Positions 46,217 to 59,215 of a DNA stretch of 64,000 nucleotides are shown here, one piece after another. The stretch is from Austropuccinia psidii. Its lineage: Eukaryota > Basidiomycota > Pucciniomycetes > Pucciniales > Sphaerophragmiaceae. A program made the translations under genes and the position numbers. Under the pieces are notes generated by a model. It saw nothing but the letters and a program-made list of their open reading frames with translations. It had not been told where the DNA came from and searched no databases. Position 1 is the stretch's first letter. Each line of letters opens with the position of its first letter. The stretch spans positions 55,312,937 to 55,376,936 of the forward strand of contig JALGQZ010000001.1 in NCBI GenBank assembly GCA_023105745.1. The letters are read 5' to 3'.

Positions 46217-47398
46217 TGTCATAAGCATGGCAATTCACCCTCTTGGACCTCAATGTGGAATACCCATTCCATATCCAATTTTTGGCAATTTGCCCATATC
46301 CACAATCATTGGCCAAATTGGCCATTTCATCTTTTTTGGCCTTTTATGGTCATTTCACCATCTGGGCCCAACTTGGCCCCTTCATCATCATCAGGCCTTT
46401 CCTGGCCAGGTTTTGCTTTTGGGCAGTCTTTTATATTTTCCATGCAACAGGGAAAGTACATCCCAAAAGCCTGTATTTGGCTTTTTAAGCTTTACATACA
46501 GATTTGCACATTTTGCGCATTTTTGCTGTATTAACCTTTTTAGGCCATTTTCCCATGAAATATGCGAAATTTGCCCAAATAGCCATATTAGGCCATTTTG
46601 TGGCTTCATTTCAAGATTTACGCACCTTGCGCATTTTTTCACACTTTGAGCAAATACAGTTTTAAAGCTGTATTAGCTGTATTTGGCCAAATCACCCAAA
46701 GGACACTTTGTCACCTCTGAAGCCACCAAAAACCATTTGTCACTCTTATCCTCCTGGCATCAATCCAAAAGACCTTTGCCCACTTTCACCCCCCAATAAC
46801 CAAAAGTGCCATAAATGGTGTTATACACCATTATACATCTTTTTTCACCATCAATCCAATGTCTCCAATATAAAATGGTTATTTCAAGCTTTTATTAGGT
46901 CATCAAGACATCATGTCATCCAGGGGATTCGCCAAGGCTCAAGGACAAGTGTCAATCTCAAATACCAATGACACCATCAAGCAATCATTGGTTTTTCTCA
47001 TTAACAGTATTCCTCTAAGGGAATACTGGCAGTTCATTCTCAAGGGATATTTGAGAGGCAGTTCCAAAAGAATTTCCCAAGGGTCAGTGCTCCATCAATC
47101 CCCTTTGCAAGCATACTCATTCAATACAGTCTGGGTTCCTCAGGACCTGTATTTCATTCATACACCATGGGAATTTCACTCAGCTTAGTTCATTTCTCAA
47201 ACTGGCAAGGTATACACTTCATCAAGCAGTCAAATACAACTTCTAGGATTCAATACAGACCAGCTGTCAGCCTGAAGGAGTCAAGCTCTCAACCTTTACA
47301 TATAACAGCCTCCTTTGACCCTGGGGGGTTTTCCCCCAGTTAATTAATATATTTTGATTTTATTTTATCTTTATTTTCTTTTCATTCTGTTAAGTGAA
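46217..47398 (+). repeat. 5' LTR of element C, part 1 (copy 2)
   Basis: Identical to 38577-39758. This copy belongs to the longer surviving version of element C. Confidence 0.88.
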
Positions 47399-48835
47399 TG
47401 TCACAGGGGCTCTTGGACAGAAATACAAGAGTGGCCTGGCACTCAGCAATCAGGTAACTCACTTGGAAGACTCCAAAAGAATAAAGAAATCAAAATAAAA
47501 GAATAAATTCCTCTAAGAAATATGCAGGTACAAAGATGAGATTCAATAAGAGGAAAGAGAAGCCAAATGGCCAAAGAGCCAATCAAATAATTCCTTAATC
47601 ACTGTTTCAACCTACCAAAATGAACAATGGAATTAGTAAGGATATGACCACCAAATATCCATTGACAGGCTAAGAAAGAAAAAGAGAAAAGGTGCTAAAT
47701 GACTGACTTGATAATCTCAGTATTCACTTAACAAAATGATAAGATAAATAAAGATAAAATAAAATCAAAATATATTTATTAACTGGGGAAAAACCCCCCA
47801 GGGTGGAAAGGGTAGACGGTATATGTGAAAAGTTGGGAGCTTGAGTTCTTCAGGCTGAAAACTGATCTGTATTGATTCTTAAGGCTGTATTGATTGTTTT
47901 GGGAATCAATACAGCTGGCTAATATTGAAATTGAATTTGGTTGAATGAATTTCCCATGCTTGAAAATGAAATACAGTTCTTGATGGATCCAGACTGTGTT
48001 GAAATGAATATGGTTGCCAAGATGGATTGAGTGGAGCTTTGACACTTGACAATTGAATGAATGAATGAATGAACTGCCTCTTGAATGCCTCGAGAATCGT
48101 TTAACAGTATTGCCTGGGAGGAATACTGTGAATGGAATTATCCAATGATGTCTTGATGGTGTGATTGGTCTTTGACGCTGAAACACTTGCTCTTGAGCCT
48201 TGATGAGTCCTCTGAATGATTCAGTGCCTTGATGACATGATAATATTTTGGAATGTTTAAATGACCATTTGATATTTCCCCCATTGAATTGCTGTTGAAA
48301 AATGATGCATAATGATATATAACATCATTTATGCCATATTGGTTCATTGGAAAGAAGATTACGTCCAAAGGTCTTGAGATGGAAAGACAGAGGGGAAAAG
48401 ATGGATTTGATGGCTTCAGAGCTTGGAAAAGTGTTTCTGGGTCCTTTGGGGGTTTTGGCTACTTTTGGGTTCTGAGCCAAAAGCTGGCCCAAAGGGTGGG
48501 AAAGTGTCTTTTGGACACTTTGCGTCAAAGTGCGCAAAAGTGCGCAAATGCGCCTTATGAGCCCAAATGGCCAAAAACAGCCATTTGGGCCATTTCCCCT
48601 GGCTTTGAGGGAAATGACCAGAAATACCCATTTGGGCATAAATTGCCACTATGGCTTCTGGATTGAGGTGAAGGGCCATGAAGGCCCCAAAAGACAAATG
48701 GCCATAAATGGTCCATAAGATGATGAAGTGGCCATATTGGCCACTGGTGATGGATATGGCCAATTGGCCATAAAAGGACTGTGGCTTGATATGCCATATA
48801 GAGATCCAAGGAGGTGAATTGCCATGGTTGTGACA
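47399..48835 (-). mobile_element. Solo LTR F (copy 2 of the duplication)
   Basis: Identical to 39759-41195, with GTGAA at 47394-47398 and 48836-48840. It was carried along by the tandem duplication and is not an independent insertion. Confidence 0.93.
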
Positions 48836-48840
48836 GTGAA

Positions 48841-49159
48841 TACTGATATTATCAAGTCAGTCATTTAGCACCTCTTTCTTCTCTTTCTTTGCCTGTCAAT
48901 GGATGTTTGGTGGTCATATCCTTATTAATTACATTTTATATTTTGGCAGGTTGAAACAGTGATTAAGGACTTACTCTGTTGGCTCTTTGGCCAATTGGCT
49001 TCCCTTTCCTCTTATTGCATCTCATCTTTGTACCTGCCTATTTCTTAGAGGAATTCAATTATTTTATTTTATTTTCTTCATTCTTTGGAGTCTTACAAGT
49101 GAGTTCCCTGATTGCTGAGTTCCAGGCCACTCTGGTTTTTAACAAGAACCCCTGTGACA
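48841..49159 (+). repeat. 5' LTR of element C, part 2 (copy 2)
   Basis: Identical to 41201-41519; ends CCCCTGTGACA. Confidence 0.88.
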
Positions 49160-49856
49160 TTATATTGATTAGCTCATAACCTCTTTTCATTCTGTTCATT
49201 CTTTCTTTATAATTTCATTCACTCATTTCATCAAAGTTATGACTCTTTAATGCTTATGAGATTTATGATTGATCATCACCTCTCAATTTTCTCTCATTCA
49301 TTCTTCATTTTGAAAATTGCAAGCTGACCCAATTTTATTTTTTGCTTTCTCTTTAAAATCTTATTTCAAATCACCAAATTCATTTGATTCATGATTAAGG
49401 GATTAATTTTAAATTTGATTTTCAAATTTCTCATCAAAATTCATTCAGACACGTTGTACACATCAAGATTCATTTTTATTCATTCTTCAAGAATTTTGAT
49501 TTTTTAAATGAGGACTCACTTGATTTGATTTGGTTGATTGATTTGATATAATTGATATTGACTTCAAAAGAATTGATTGACCTGCAGATTTCATTTGATT
49601 TTGCTGATTTTTCACATCAATAATTTTGACATAAAACTCATTTTTCCTCAAGAATTCATTTGATTGATTGATTTTTGCAAGATTTTGATTTTGATTGATT
49701 TGACATGTTTATTTATTGACTTCAATATTTCATTTTGATTGATTGATTTTCTTCAAGATATTGATTTTGACTTCAAGTTTCCTGTTGATTTGTCTCAAGT
49801 TTTTCATATTCAAATTTTTTATTTTATTAATTTCATTTCATTTTATTCCTGAGATC
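49160..49856 (+). other. Leader and primer-binding region of element C (copy 2)
   Basis: Identical to 41520-42216, including the two-change priming site. Confidence 0.65.
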
Positions 49857-51166
49857 ATGCCTGTTCAACATTCACCTCCTCCAAGACAGACAAGATCTCA
49901 GGCCATAGCTTGGACTGTTCTCACTCCAACTCCAAGAGCTCCTCTTTACGGACCCCAGCATTTCCTCAACTGAGGGCCCAATGAGACAGAGGACCCATTT
50001 TGGCAGGAGCAGCACCATGCACGGCAAAAGGAAGAGGGCCAAGATAATCAAATTCATTTTAAGGAGTGGTTGGTGGATTTCCAGGACTTTCAAGGACCAA
50101 TTTCCAAGGTCCTGGTGAAGAGGAGGAGGAGAATTCTGTGGAAGAGGAACGGTCTGACGGTGCTGAAGGTGTTCCTGCTCCTGTGGAGACATCCCAAGGT
50201 ACTGGAGGGCCAACTCTAGCCCGGTCTAATCAGCCTGTCTCTCATCAGTCTGAACTATCTTTATTGGCCATCATGCAGCAAATGACTCAGATTATTGCGA
50301 ATATTCAAGCAGCTTCATCTTCTGAAGCATCAAGACCATCAGCCTTCAAGAATCCATCTATGAAGGCACCAGAATGCTTTGATGGCACTCAGCCCTTCAA
50401 AGTGACAAGCTTCATTCAGTCTTTTCAGTTTATATTTCATGATGATTCAGCAAATCTTTCTCAAGACAGAAAGAAAATTCTCATTGGCAGCGCTGCAAAA
50501 TAGATTAAGCCTTATCTTTCCAATCTCCCCAATTAAGATCCAAATTACCTCCTCAATTTATGGAAATTATTTTAATTTTGACTCTTCACCTCATTTGGGA
50601 ACCCAAATGAAGTCGGAAAAGCTGAAGCATATTTCAATTCTTTAATAATGAAAGAAGGTGGGCATGTATCATTATATATTCCTAATTTCAGAAATTTGGT
50701 CTCAAGAATTGGAGATTGGGGTGAAAGCGGTCTCATCCATATTTTCAGGAAGGGATTTCCATCCAGGATTTTGGATCGATTGGCCTCCCATCCTTCAAGA
50801 ATTTACTCTCTTCAAGATTTAATGGACATTAACCTGGAACTTGATACCAGGTACCATGAGAGGCAAAATGAAAAGAGTCATCATCAAGAGAAGAAGCCAG
50901 AAGCCTCAAAGTCAAGTTCTTCTCATGCTCAAAATTCTTCAAGTTCAAGTCATAAGAAGAAGAAGAATTTTCAGAAGAGGGACAAGCCTCATTCTTCTTT
51001 ATTGAATGAAGATTTCAAGCTCATGAATTCTGAAAAAGAAAGAAGAATCAAGGAGGGTCTTTGTACCTATTGTGGTGGGAAGCATAGTCTTGAGTCCTGT
51101 ATCAAAAGGCCTCAAAACAAGCTTACCCAACCGTCAGGCAAATTTCCCAGCCAGGGAAAAGCCTGA
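49857..51166 (+). pseudogene. Element C gag, full length but broken (copy 2)
   Basis: Same lesions as copy 1: frameshift near 49960, TAG at 50501-50503 and a stop near 50533. This copy then continues across 50640/50641 into the gag C-terminal half. The segment 50648-51166 is one open frame ending in the linker, a zinc knuckle with the same CX2CX3HX4C spacing, and GKA-stop. The frameshift heptamer GGGAAAA is kept at 51154-51160, six bases before the stop, with the same downstream hairpin. Confidence 0.9.
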
Positions 51167-51999
51167 GTGAAGATCATGTTGTGTTCAATGGTCTTCACAG
51201 TTTTTCATCCAGAGCACAAATGTGCATTCTGAATACTGGTGTCAAAAATTCCCTTAAAGTCTTGTTTTTTCTTCTCTTTCTGATGCTTTTTACAGTATTC
51301 TAAGTGATTCTGGTGCTACCAACTAATTCATTGCAAAGCAGTTTTCTCACAAGTATTCTTTGACTATGTCAGAACTCCCAGAGAAGATTCCTCTTATCAT
51401 ATTGGACTCCTCCAAGTCCCCTTCCTTATTTGTGACTCACCATACCAAATATATGGTTGAGCTTCCTTCATTCCCAAGCTTTGAATGGGACTTTTTAGTC
51501 ATTGATACTCCCAAGGGAGAATACCTCATATTGGGCTTTGACTTTCCCAATCATTTCAATATATCTATTGATTGGAGGAAAGGGCTAGTCACCTCTAATG
51601 CTGATCATAAGGACTATTATGATCCTTCAAACTCTTTAAGTAATGACTTTTCTCCTGCCAAAAAATGTGCAGCTCTGGTTGGTGATTCTAGAACATCATG
51701 ATTTCCATCTTCTGTCCATATTCCTTCCCTTAATTCCCATCAGTCATTACTACCCTCTGGAAATGAAGTCTTCAAACAGATTCAAAATGTTGGAGAAGAT
51801 AGTTCTGTATCTTCACTTCATCTCTTCTTTGGGGATATGGACTTTACTCCTTCATCTTATCATGACTCCCTGGAGGAGTTGTGGGATTAAGAGGCAGAGA
51901 AAGAATAAATAGAAACCGTGATGAAGGTTTTTCCTTCTGTTTATCACCAATACTTGTATGTATTCTCCAAGTCGAAAGGAGAGAAACTTCCTCCTCACC
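51167..51999 (+). pseudogene. Element C pol, N-terminal part, interrupted by element B
   Basis: Starts after the frameshift signal and covers the protease region and linker. It has a one-base deletion near 51264 (shared with B), a TAA near 51301, TAA in place of the N-S of DSGATNS near 51325, TGA near 51700 and others. It ends at 51999, where B is inserted after CCTCCTCACC. The frame continues at 61349. Confidence 0.9.
51995..51999. repeat. Target-site duplication of element B (TCACC), left copy
   Basis: Matches TCACC at 61349-61353 exactly. Confidence 0.95.
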
Positions 52000-53398
52000 T
52001 GTCACAGGGGCTCTAGTGGGAATACAAGAGTGGCCTGGCACTCAGAAACCAGGGAACTCACTTGGAAGACTCCAAAGAATAAAGAATAAAAATAATAAGA
52101 ATGAATTCCTCTAAAAGATATGCAGGTACAAGATGAGATGCAAAAGAGGAAAGGGAAGCCAAATGGCCAAAGAGCCAACCAAGTAAGCCCTTAATCACTG
52201 TTTCAACCTGCCAAAAATGAAGAATGGAATTAGTAGGGATATGACCACCGAATATCCATTGACAGGCAAAGAAAGAGAAAGAGAAAAGTGCTAAATGACT
52301 GACTTAATAATATCAGTATTTGCTTAACTAAAATGAAAAAAAAATAAAGATAAAAATAAATCAAAGCATATTAATTAACTGGGGAAAAACCCCCCAGGGT
52401 GGAAAGGGTAGCCGGTATATGTGAAAAGTTGGGAGCTTGAGTTCTTCAGGCTGAAAACGGATCTGTATTGATCCTTGAGGCTGGATTGATTGTTTTGGGA
52501 ATTGATACAGCTGTCTAATATTGAAATTGAAATGGGTTGAATGAATTTCCCAATTTAAAAATGAAATACAGTTCTTTATGGATCCGGACTGTATTGGAAT
52601 GAATGTGGTTGCCAAGAGGGATTGAGTGGACCTTTGACACTTGACAACTCCCTTTTGCACTGCCTCTTGAATACACCTTGAGAATTAATTGACAGTATTC
52701 CCTTGGAAGGAATACTTGGAGTGAGAATAACCAATGACTGCTTGATGGCGTCATTGGTATTTGATGTTTTGACACTTGCCCTTGAGCCTTGATGAATCCT
52801 CTTGATGACGTGACTGGATGGCCTGATGGAAGATTGAAATAACCAGATGATATTGCCGCCAGTGGATTGCTGCTGAAAAAAGATGCATAGTGGTGTATAA
52901 CACCATATATGGCATTTTGGTTATTTGAGGTTGAAAATGGCCATAAGTCTTTAGAGATGACGCCAGGAGGATATTGGTGAAATTTGGTTTTGGAAGGCTT
53001 CAGAGGTGTCAGAGTGTCTTTTGAGGTACTTGGCCATTTTTGGGGTTTTGGCCAAATACAGCTCATACAGTCTTAAAACTGTATTTGCACAAAGTGTGAA
53101 AAAAGTGCGCGAATGCGCAGAAACTGTATTTAAAGCCAAATACAGCTTCTTGGGCTGTATTTCCCCTGTTGACTTGGGAATACCAAAATTGCCAAAAGTA
53201 GAGAAAGGCCAGGAAAGGCCTGGTGATGGTGAAGGGCCCAAGCTGGGCCCAGATGATGAAATGGCCATAAAAGGCCAAATGAGGTGAGATGGCCAATTTG
53301 GCCAATGATTTATGGATATGGCCAAATTTCCATATATTGGATGTGGCATGGATATGCCATATTGAAGTCCAAGGGGATGAATTGCCATGGTTGTGACA
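52000..53398 (-). repeat. 3' LTR of element B (1,399 bp)
   Basis: Starts TGTCACAGGGGCTCTAGTGG and ends TTGTGACA. The promoter block near 52367-52425 has CATATTAATTAACT in place of TATATTAATTAACT. The GCGC minisatellite is nearly absent (two units near 53105-53118). The U3 region 53055-53165 instead carries four CTGTATTT/AATACAG motifs. A polypurine tract abuts at 53400-53412. Confidence 0.95.
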
Positions 53399-54194
53399 GT
53401 ACCCCCCACCTTGAAATGGTGAGCTCCTGAGCACCAATACAAGGTCAATCCTGTTGAGGCTATTGGAAAGATTTTGAGAGAGTGATTCAAGAGGACTGAT
53501 TAAGATAAAGAATTTGAAAACTGATATTAAAAGTTTGACATTTGACACAGGACTTGCTTGATCTTCGTTTGACATTGGCTTCATGATTTGAATTGAATTT
53601 TAAAATGAATGAAAATTTTTGACGTGATAATTGATGTTATAAAAGAAAATTTAGAATGAAAATAAAATAAAAATAAAGAATGAAAATGAAAATAAGAAAA
53701 GAAAAGAAAAGAGAGATGAATTTTGAGGAGGTTCCAATCTTGATCACTAATGTTGACAATTGATTTTGAAAATGGCCAAGGACCTGGAAAGAGAAATTCG
53801 ATGCCAAGTGCTCACAGAGTGGCCAAGGTGATGTTTTGAAAGATTGTAGACCCCTCAGGGAAGTGCACACCAGGAGAGGAATCTCCTTTTGGTAATTACC
53901 ACTCCCACCAGTGCCATAAAAAGAAAACAACATTGCTGAAGGATTGAATTGAATTGAAAGACTTGGAAAAGAAAATAAAAGAGTGAATGGTCCATTTGCC
54001 CAAGTCAAAATGGCCATAATCTTGGAATTGGATGTTGAAAAGCCCGGCCAAAGATCTGTGTCCAAAATTTGCAAAGTGCTCACAGAGTGGCCAAGGTGAT
54101 GCTTACAACAAAAGAGTAGAATACCCCTAAAGGTGCATACCACGATTGGGACTTACTTTTGGTAATTCCTCTCCCCACCAAGCACCATAAAAAA
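53399..54194 (-). other. 3' noncoding region of element B
   Basis: Polypurine tract at 53400-53412 (six Gs in element sense), then the family's imperfect ~115-bp duplication at about 53803-53922 and 54069-54190. No gene. Confidence 0.75.
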
Positions 54195-55790
54195 TCAAGC
54201 TCTTGAAGAATTGGGTCCTGGCTTGTCAGGATACAATGAATTAAAATCTTTGACGAGTTCAGTACAATTCTTGAGGTTTTCAGTTGGTTCCCAAGTGGAT
54301 CTTTCTGGGTCTTGAATGAAACCTTCCCATTCCACCAAATACCATAATTTTCCTCTCTTGAGCTTTGAGTCCAGTATTTGAGAGACTTCCCATTCTTCTT
54401 CTTCTTCGATGATTATTGGAGGAGGAGGCTCTTGATGCCTATTTGGGATTGCTGACGTCTTGACTGGTTCCAAAAGGGAAATATGGAAAACTGGGTGGAT
54501 GGAATTCCATTGAGATGGGAGCTTGAGGTGGTAGGCATGAGTACTGACTTTCTTCAAGATTGGAAAAGGACCCAGCCATCTTTCAGACAGTGTTTTTGTG
54601 GGTCTGGTTGATTTGATGTTCTTGGAAGAAAGCCATACCATGTCACCAGGATTGAAAACAGGTGGACTTGCTCTACTTTTATCTGCATACCTCTTAAACC
54701 TCTTTATGGCAACTTCAAGTTCTCTCTTGACATCCTGCTGTACTGATTGGATTTTTGTTGATAACTTTCCAGAAGGAGTATATTGAGTGATGTGAACTGA
54801 GTCAAATTGAGGATCTCTTCCATAAACAGTGAAAAACGGTGATTGTTTTGTTGAAGAGTGGTCAGAGTTATTGTAGGCAAATTCAGCCAGAGGGAGCCAG
54901 GTGTTCCAATCATCTTGATGATAACTGACACACATCCGAAGGTACTGTTCTAGTATCTTATTTACCCTCTCTGTTTGTCCATCAGCTTCTGGATGATAAG
55001 CAGTTGACAGATCTCTTGAAATCTTGAGCTTCTGACAAAGATTGGTCCAAAAAGAAGAAACAAAAAGAGAACCTCGATCACTAACAATGCTTGAAGGAAG
55101 GCCATTCTTTGAGAAAATATTCTTGATGAATAAATGGGCCAAATCTAGTGAAGTGATTGAAGACATTGTTGGAATAAAAACTGCCATTTTTGAGAATCTC
55201 TCCACTATGACTAAAATTGAATCAAAGGAATTGGACAGTGGCAATTGAGTGATGAAATCCATTGAAAGACAAATCCAAGGACCAATTGGAATTGCAAGAG
55301 GCTTGAGGAGTCCAAACTTCTTGTGATGAATATTTTTGTTTCTTGAACACTGTTGACAGGATGAGACATAGTTCTTGATGAATTGAGTCATGCCGGACCA
55401 GTGAAAATCCCACTTGACAAGTTTGAGAGTCTTCTCTTGGCCAGGGTGTCCAGCTAGAGGAGAGTCATGCCGCTTTTGAACTATATTGAGTTTAATTGTG
55501 GGGTCATTTGGGACCACCACCCGATCTTTGAAAAGGAGAAGTTTGGAAGAGGAATCAAGAGAATAATATTGGACAGATTTACCTTTACCCAAATCTTCAA
55601 GGACACTTCTATATTGAGAATCTTGCCACACTGCCTTCTGAATTGAATCAAACAAATTTGAAAATGAATCCACCTTGACTGCAAAAAACTTCAAGGCTTG
55701 AATTTCATCTTGCTTGATTATCTTCTGATAGTTCATTGGATTCTTGCTGATGAAATCCTCCCCCCCTCTGGGTAAACGTTGTCCCGACAT
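54195..55790 (-). pseudogene. Element B pol, integrase and chromodomain part (still open)
   Basis: 531 codons remain open. They cover the end of RNase H to integrase linker, the H-H-C-C zinc finger, the catalytic residues (SMDF, VSDRGS, and the E of DGQTERVN), the GPF module and a chromodomain with its three aromatic positions kept (EWEV, VEWEGF). It is cut off from reverse transcriptase by frameshifts between 55790 and 56100, so it is not expected to be made as part of gag-pol. The linked piece LPDALSR of RNase H is lost through changes around 55760-55800. Confidence 0.9.
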
Positions 55791-57894
55791 GACAAGGCAT
55801 CTGGAAGGGTGGCCAATCGGCCAGGGTGGTAAGTGATTGAGAAATGGAATTCAGATAGAAATTAAGCCCAGCGGGCTTGAGGGCAAATGAGAATCTTCAA
55901 AGGCATAAAATATTGAAGAGATGAATGATCAGTGAGAACTTCAAAAGGGGAAGAAATTGAAAGAAGGAAAGGTCTCCAGCGCTTGAGAGCCCAGACTATG
56001 CCAAGGAGTTCCTTGTCATGAATCTCATAATTGAACTCAGCTGGGAGAAGCTTGCGGCTATCAAATGGAATGGAATGTTTTCCTGACTCAGTACAGCACC
56101 CAAGGCATAATCTGATGCATCGGTCTCTACAATGGTGGGTAGAGAAGGATTGAAATGAGAAAGGATTGGAGCAGTGGTGAATGCCTCTTTGAGTTGATGA
56201 AACTGTCTAAGAGCTTCCTCATTGAGGGGAAAACGGGAATCTTTCTTGAGGAAACTTGTGAGTGAACTAATTTTTTTTGAATAATTATTGATGAAACGGC
56301 GGTAAAAATTGGCAAAGCCAAGGAATGATTGAAGAGCCTTGAGGTTTGTTGGAGGTGGCCAATTGAGAGTTGGCTGGACTTTTGCTTGGTCCATCTTGAG
56401 GCCTTCAGAAGAAACAACATGACCTAAATACTCTACACTAGAAACATGGAATAGGCATTTGGATGCCTTAGCAAAGAGGTTATTGGCTCTGAGTCTGGAA
56501 GGAACAGTGGACACATGAGTGACATGTTCTTCCTCAGATTTGGAAAAGACCATAATGTTATCCAAATAAACCACAACATAAACATCAAGAAGATCATAAA
56601 AAATATCATTGACAAGGTTTTGAAAAGAAGCAGGAGCATTGGTAAGTCCAAATGGCATAACCAAGTACTCATAACTACCATATTTGGTTCTAAAACAAGT
56701 CAAATGTTCATCACCTTCCTTGATTCTGAGCAGGTTATATGCACCATGCAAATCAATCTTGGAGAAGATAGAAGAACCATTGAAAAAAGTGAGAAGCTGA
56801 TTCATAGGAGGAACAGGATACTTGTTCTTCCTAGTAACAGCATTGAGTTTGCGGTAATCAACACACAAACGGAGGCCACCATCTTTCTTCTTGACAAAAA
56901 GAACAGGTGCTCCTGTAGAAGAGGAGCTTGGCCGGATGAAACCTTTCTCTACATTCTCTGAAATGTAGGCCCTGAGTGTATCTGACTCTTGGTTTGATAA
57001 AGAGTAGATCACCCCAACTGGAGGTAGAGACCCCTCCAGCTCAATATGATGATCACAGGCGCAGTGAGGAGGAGGTTTCTGTGCTTTCACCTTGGAGAAT
57101 ACATCCAAGTACTGGTGATAAACAGAAGGAACAATCTTCATCATGGTTTTTATTTCTTCTGGCTCTTCCTCTTCATCTCACAACTTCTCCAGGGAGTCAT
57201 GATAAGATGAAGGAGGAAGGCCCATATTCCCAAAGAAGAGATGAAGTGAAGAAACAGAATTATCTTCTCCAACATCTTGAATCCCTTTGAGAACTTCATC
57301 TCTAGATGATAGTAATGACTGATGGGAATTAAGGGAAGGAATATGGACAGAAGACGGAAATGATGGTGTTCTAGATTCACCAACCAGAGCTGCCAATGAT
57401 TTGGCAGAAGAAAGTCATTACTAAAAGAAATTGAAGGATAATTATAGTCCTTATGATCAGAACTAAAGGTGATCAATCCTTTCCTCCAATCAATAAACGG
57501 ATTGAAATGATTAAGAAAGTCAAAGCCCAATATGAGGTCTTCTCCCTTGGAAGTATCAATGACTAGAAAGTCCCATTCAAAGCTTGGGAAGGAAGGGAGC
57601 TCAACCATATATTTAGTATGGTGAGTCACAAATAAGGAAGGAGACTCAGAGGAGTCTAAAATGATGAGGGGGATCTTCTCTGGAAGTTCTGACGTAGTCA
57701 ATGAATACTTGTGAACAAACTGCTTTGCAATAAATGAGTTGGTAGCACCAGAATCAATGAGAATACTGTAAAAAGCATCAGAAAGAGAAGAAAAAACAAG
57801 ACTTTAAGGGAATTTTTGACACCAGTATTCAGAATGCACATTTGTGCTCTGGATGAAAAACTGTGAAGACCATTGAACACAACATGATCTTCAC
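55791..57894 (-). pseudogene. Element B pol, protease to RNase H part, multiply broken
   Basis: The longest open piece (55996-57144) holds reverse transcriptase, but the catalytic motif reads YLDN instead of YLDD (second aspartate to asparagine). Relative to A there is a 13-base deletion near 56086 in RNase H. A TGG-to-TGA stop lies at 57178-57180, with a one-base deletion near 57410 and another near 57800 just upstream of the protease. The last is shared with element C. The protease motif DSGATN itself survives in a different frame. Confidence 0.9.
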
Positions 57895-57907
57895 TCAGGC
57901 TTTTCCC
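57863..57907 (-). promoter_or_regulatory. Frameshift signal of element B (conserved)
   Basis: GGGAAAA at 57901-57907 in element sense, gag stop at 57895-57897 and the same GTGAAGATCA/TGGTCTTCAC hairpin as in A. It is unchanged although the flanking genes have decayed. Confidence 0.75.
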
Positions 57908-59215
57908 TGGCTGGGAAATTTTCCTGACGGTTGGGTAAGCTTGTTTTGAGGCCTTTTGATACAGGACTCAAGACTATGCTTCCCACCACAATAGGTACAA
58001 AGACCCTCCTTGATTCTTCTTTCTTTTTCAGAATTCATGAGCTTGAAATCTTCATTCAATAAAGAAGAATGGAGCTTGTCCCTCTTCTGAAAATTCTTCT
58101 TCTTCTTATGACTTGAACTTGAAGAATTTTGAGCATGAGAAGAACTTGACTTTGAGGCTTCTGGCTTCTTCTCTTGATGATGACTCTTTTCATTTTGCCT
58201 CTCATGGTACCTGGTATCAAGTTCCAGGGTAATGTCCATTAAATCTTGAAGAGAGTAAATTCTTGAAGGATGGGAGGCCAATTGATCCAAAATCCTGAAT
58301 GGCAATCCCTTCCTGAAATGATGGATGAGAGCTCTTTCACCCCAATCACCGATTCTTGAGACTAAACTTCTGAAATCAGCAATGTATAAGGATACATTCC
58401 CACCTTCTTTCATTCTTAAAGAATCCAACTCAGCTTCTCCTTTTCTGACTTCATTCGTATCCCCAAACAAAGTGAAGAGTTGGGATTCAAACAGTTTCCA
58501 ACAGTGGAGAAGGTAATTTGAATCTTGATTGGTAAGATTGGAAAGATAAGGCTCAATCCATTTTGCAGCCCTGCCAATAAGAAATGATGTGGCATAGAGA
58601 ACTTTCTTTCTGTCTTGAGAGAAATTTTCCGGATCATTATGAAATATCAATTGCCTAGACTGAATGAAACTTCTAACTTTGAATGGCTGAGTCCCATCAA
58701 AGCATTCAGGTGCCTTCATAGATAGAGTCTTGAAGGCTGGTGGTCTTGATGCTTCAGAGGATGAAGCTGCTTGAAGATTGGCCATAATATGAGTCATTTG
58801 CTGCATGATGGCCAATAAAGATGGTTCAGACTGATGAGAGACAGGCTGATTAGACTGGGCTAGAGTTGGCCCTCCAGTACCTTGGGATGCTTCCACTGGA
58901 GCAGGAGCACCTTCAGTACCATCAGACGCTTCCTCTTCCACAGAATTCTCCTCCTCCTCTTCACCATCTTCACCTGGACCTTTGGAAATGGTCCTTGAAA
59001 ATCCTGGAAATCCGCCAACTACTCCTAAGAATGAACATGATCTTCTTGGCCCTCTTCCTTCCTTCCTGGATGGTGCTGCTCCTTCCATGCGGGGCCCTCA
59101 GTTGAGGAACTGCTGGGGTGCCACCTAGGGGAGCTCTTGGAGTTGGAGTGAGAACAGCTTGAGTTCTGGCCTGAGATCTTGTCTGTCTTAGGGGAGGTGA
59201 ATGTTGAACAGGAAT
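57895..59215 (-). pseudogene. Element B gag, broken at its N-terminus
   Basis: The start codon at 59213-59215 is ATT where A has ATG. About 17 bases are missing near 59092, which shifts the frame. From MEGAAPSRKEG (59088) down to the stop, 397 codons are open, including the acidic segment, gag core and zinc knuckle. A shortened gag from that internal ATG is conceivable. Confidence 0.88.

Larger units (their letters stand above)
43001..50640 (+). repeat. 7,640-bp direct tandem duplication, copy 2
   Basis: Follows copy 1 without a spacer. No mismatch was seen in the lines compared. All features of copy 1 recur at +7,640. Real duplication and assembly duplication cannot be separated from the sequence alone. 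Confidence 0.95.

Noticed and set aside
46217..49159. A second independent LTR plus solo-LTR insertion
   Set aside because: It is identical to 38577-41519 at a fixed offset and shares the same GTGAA duplication, so it belongs to the tandem duplication, not to a new insertion.
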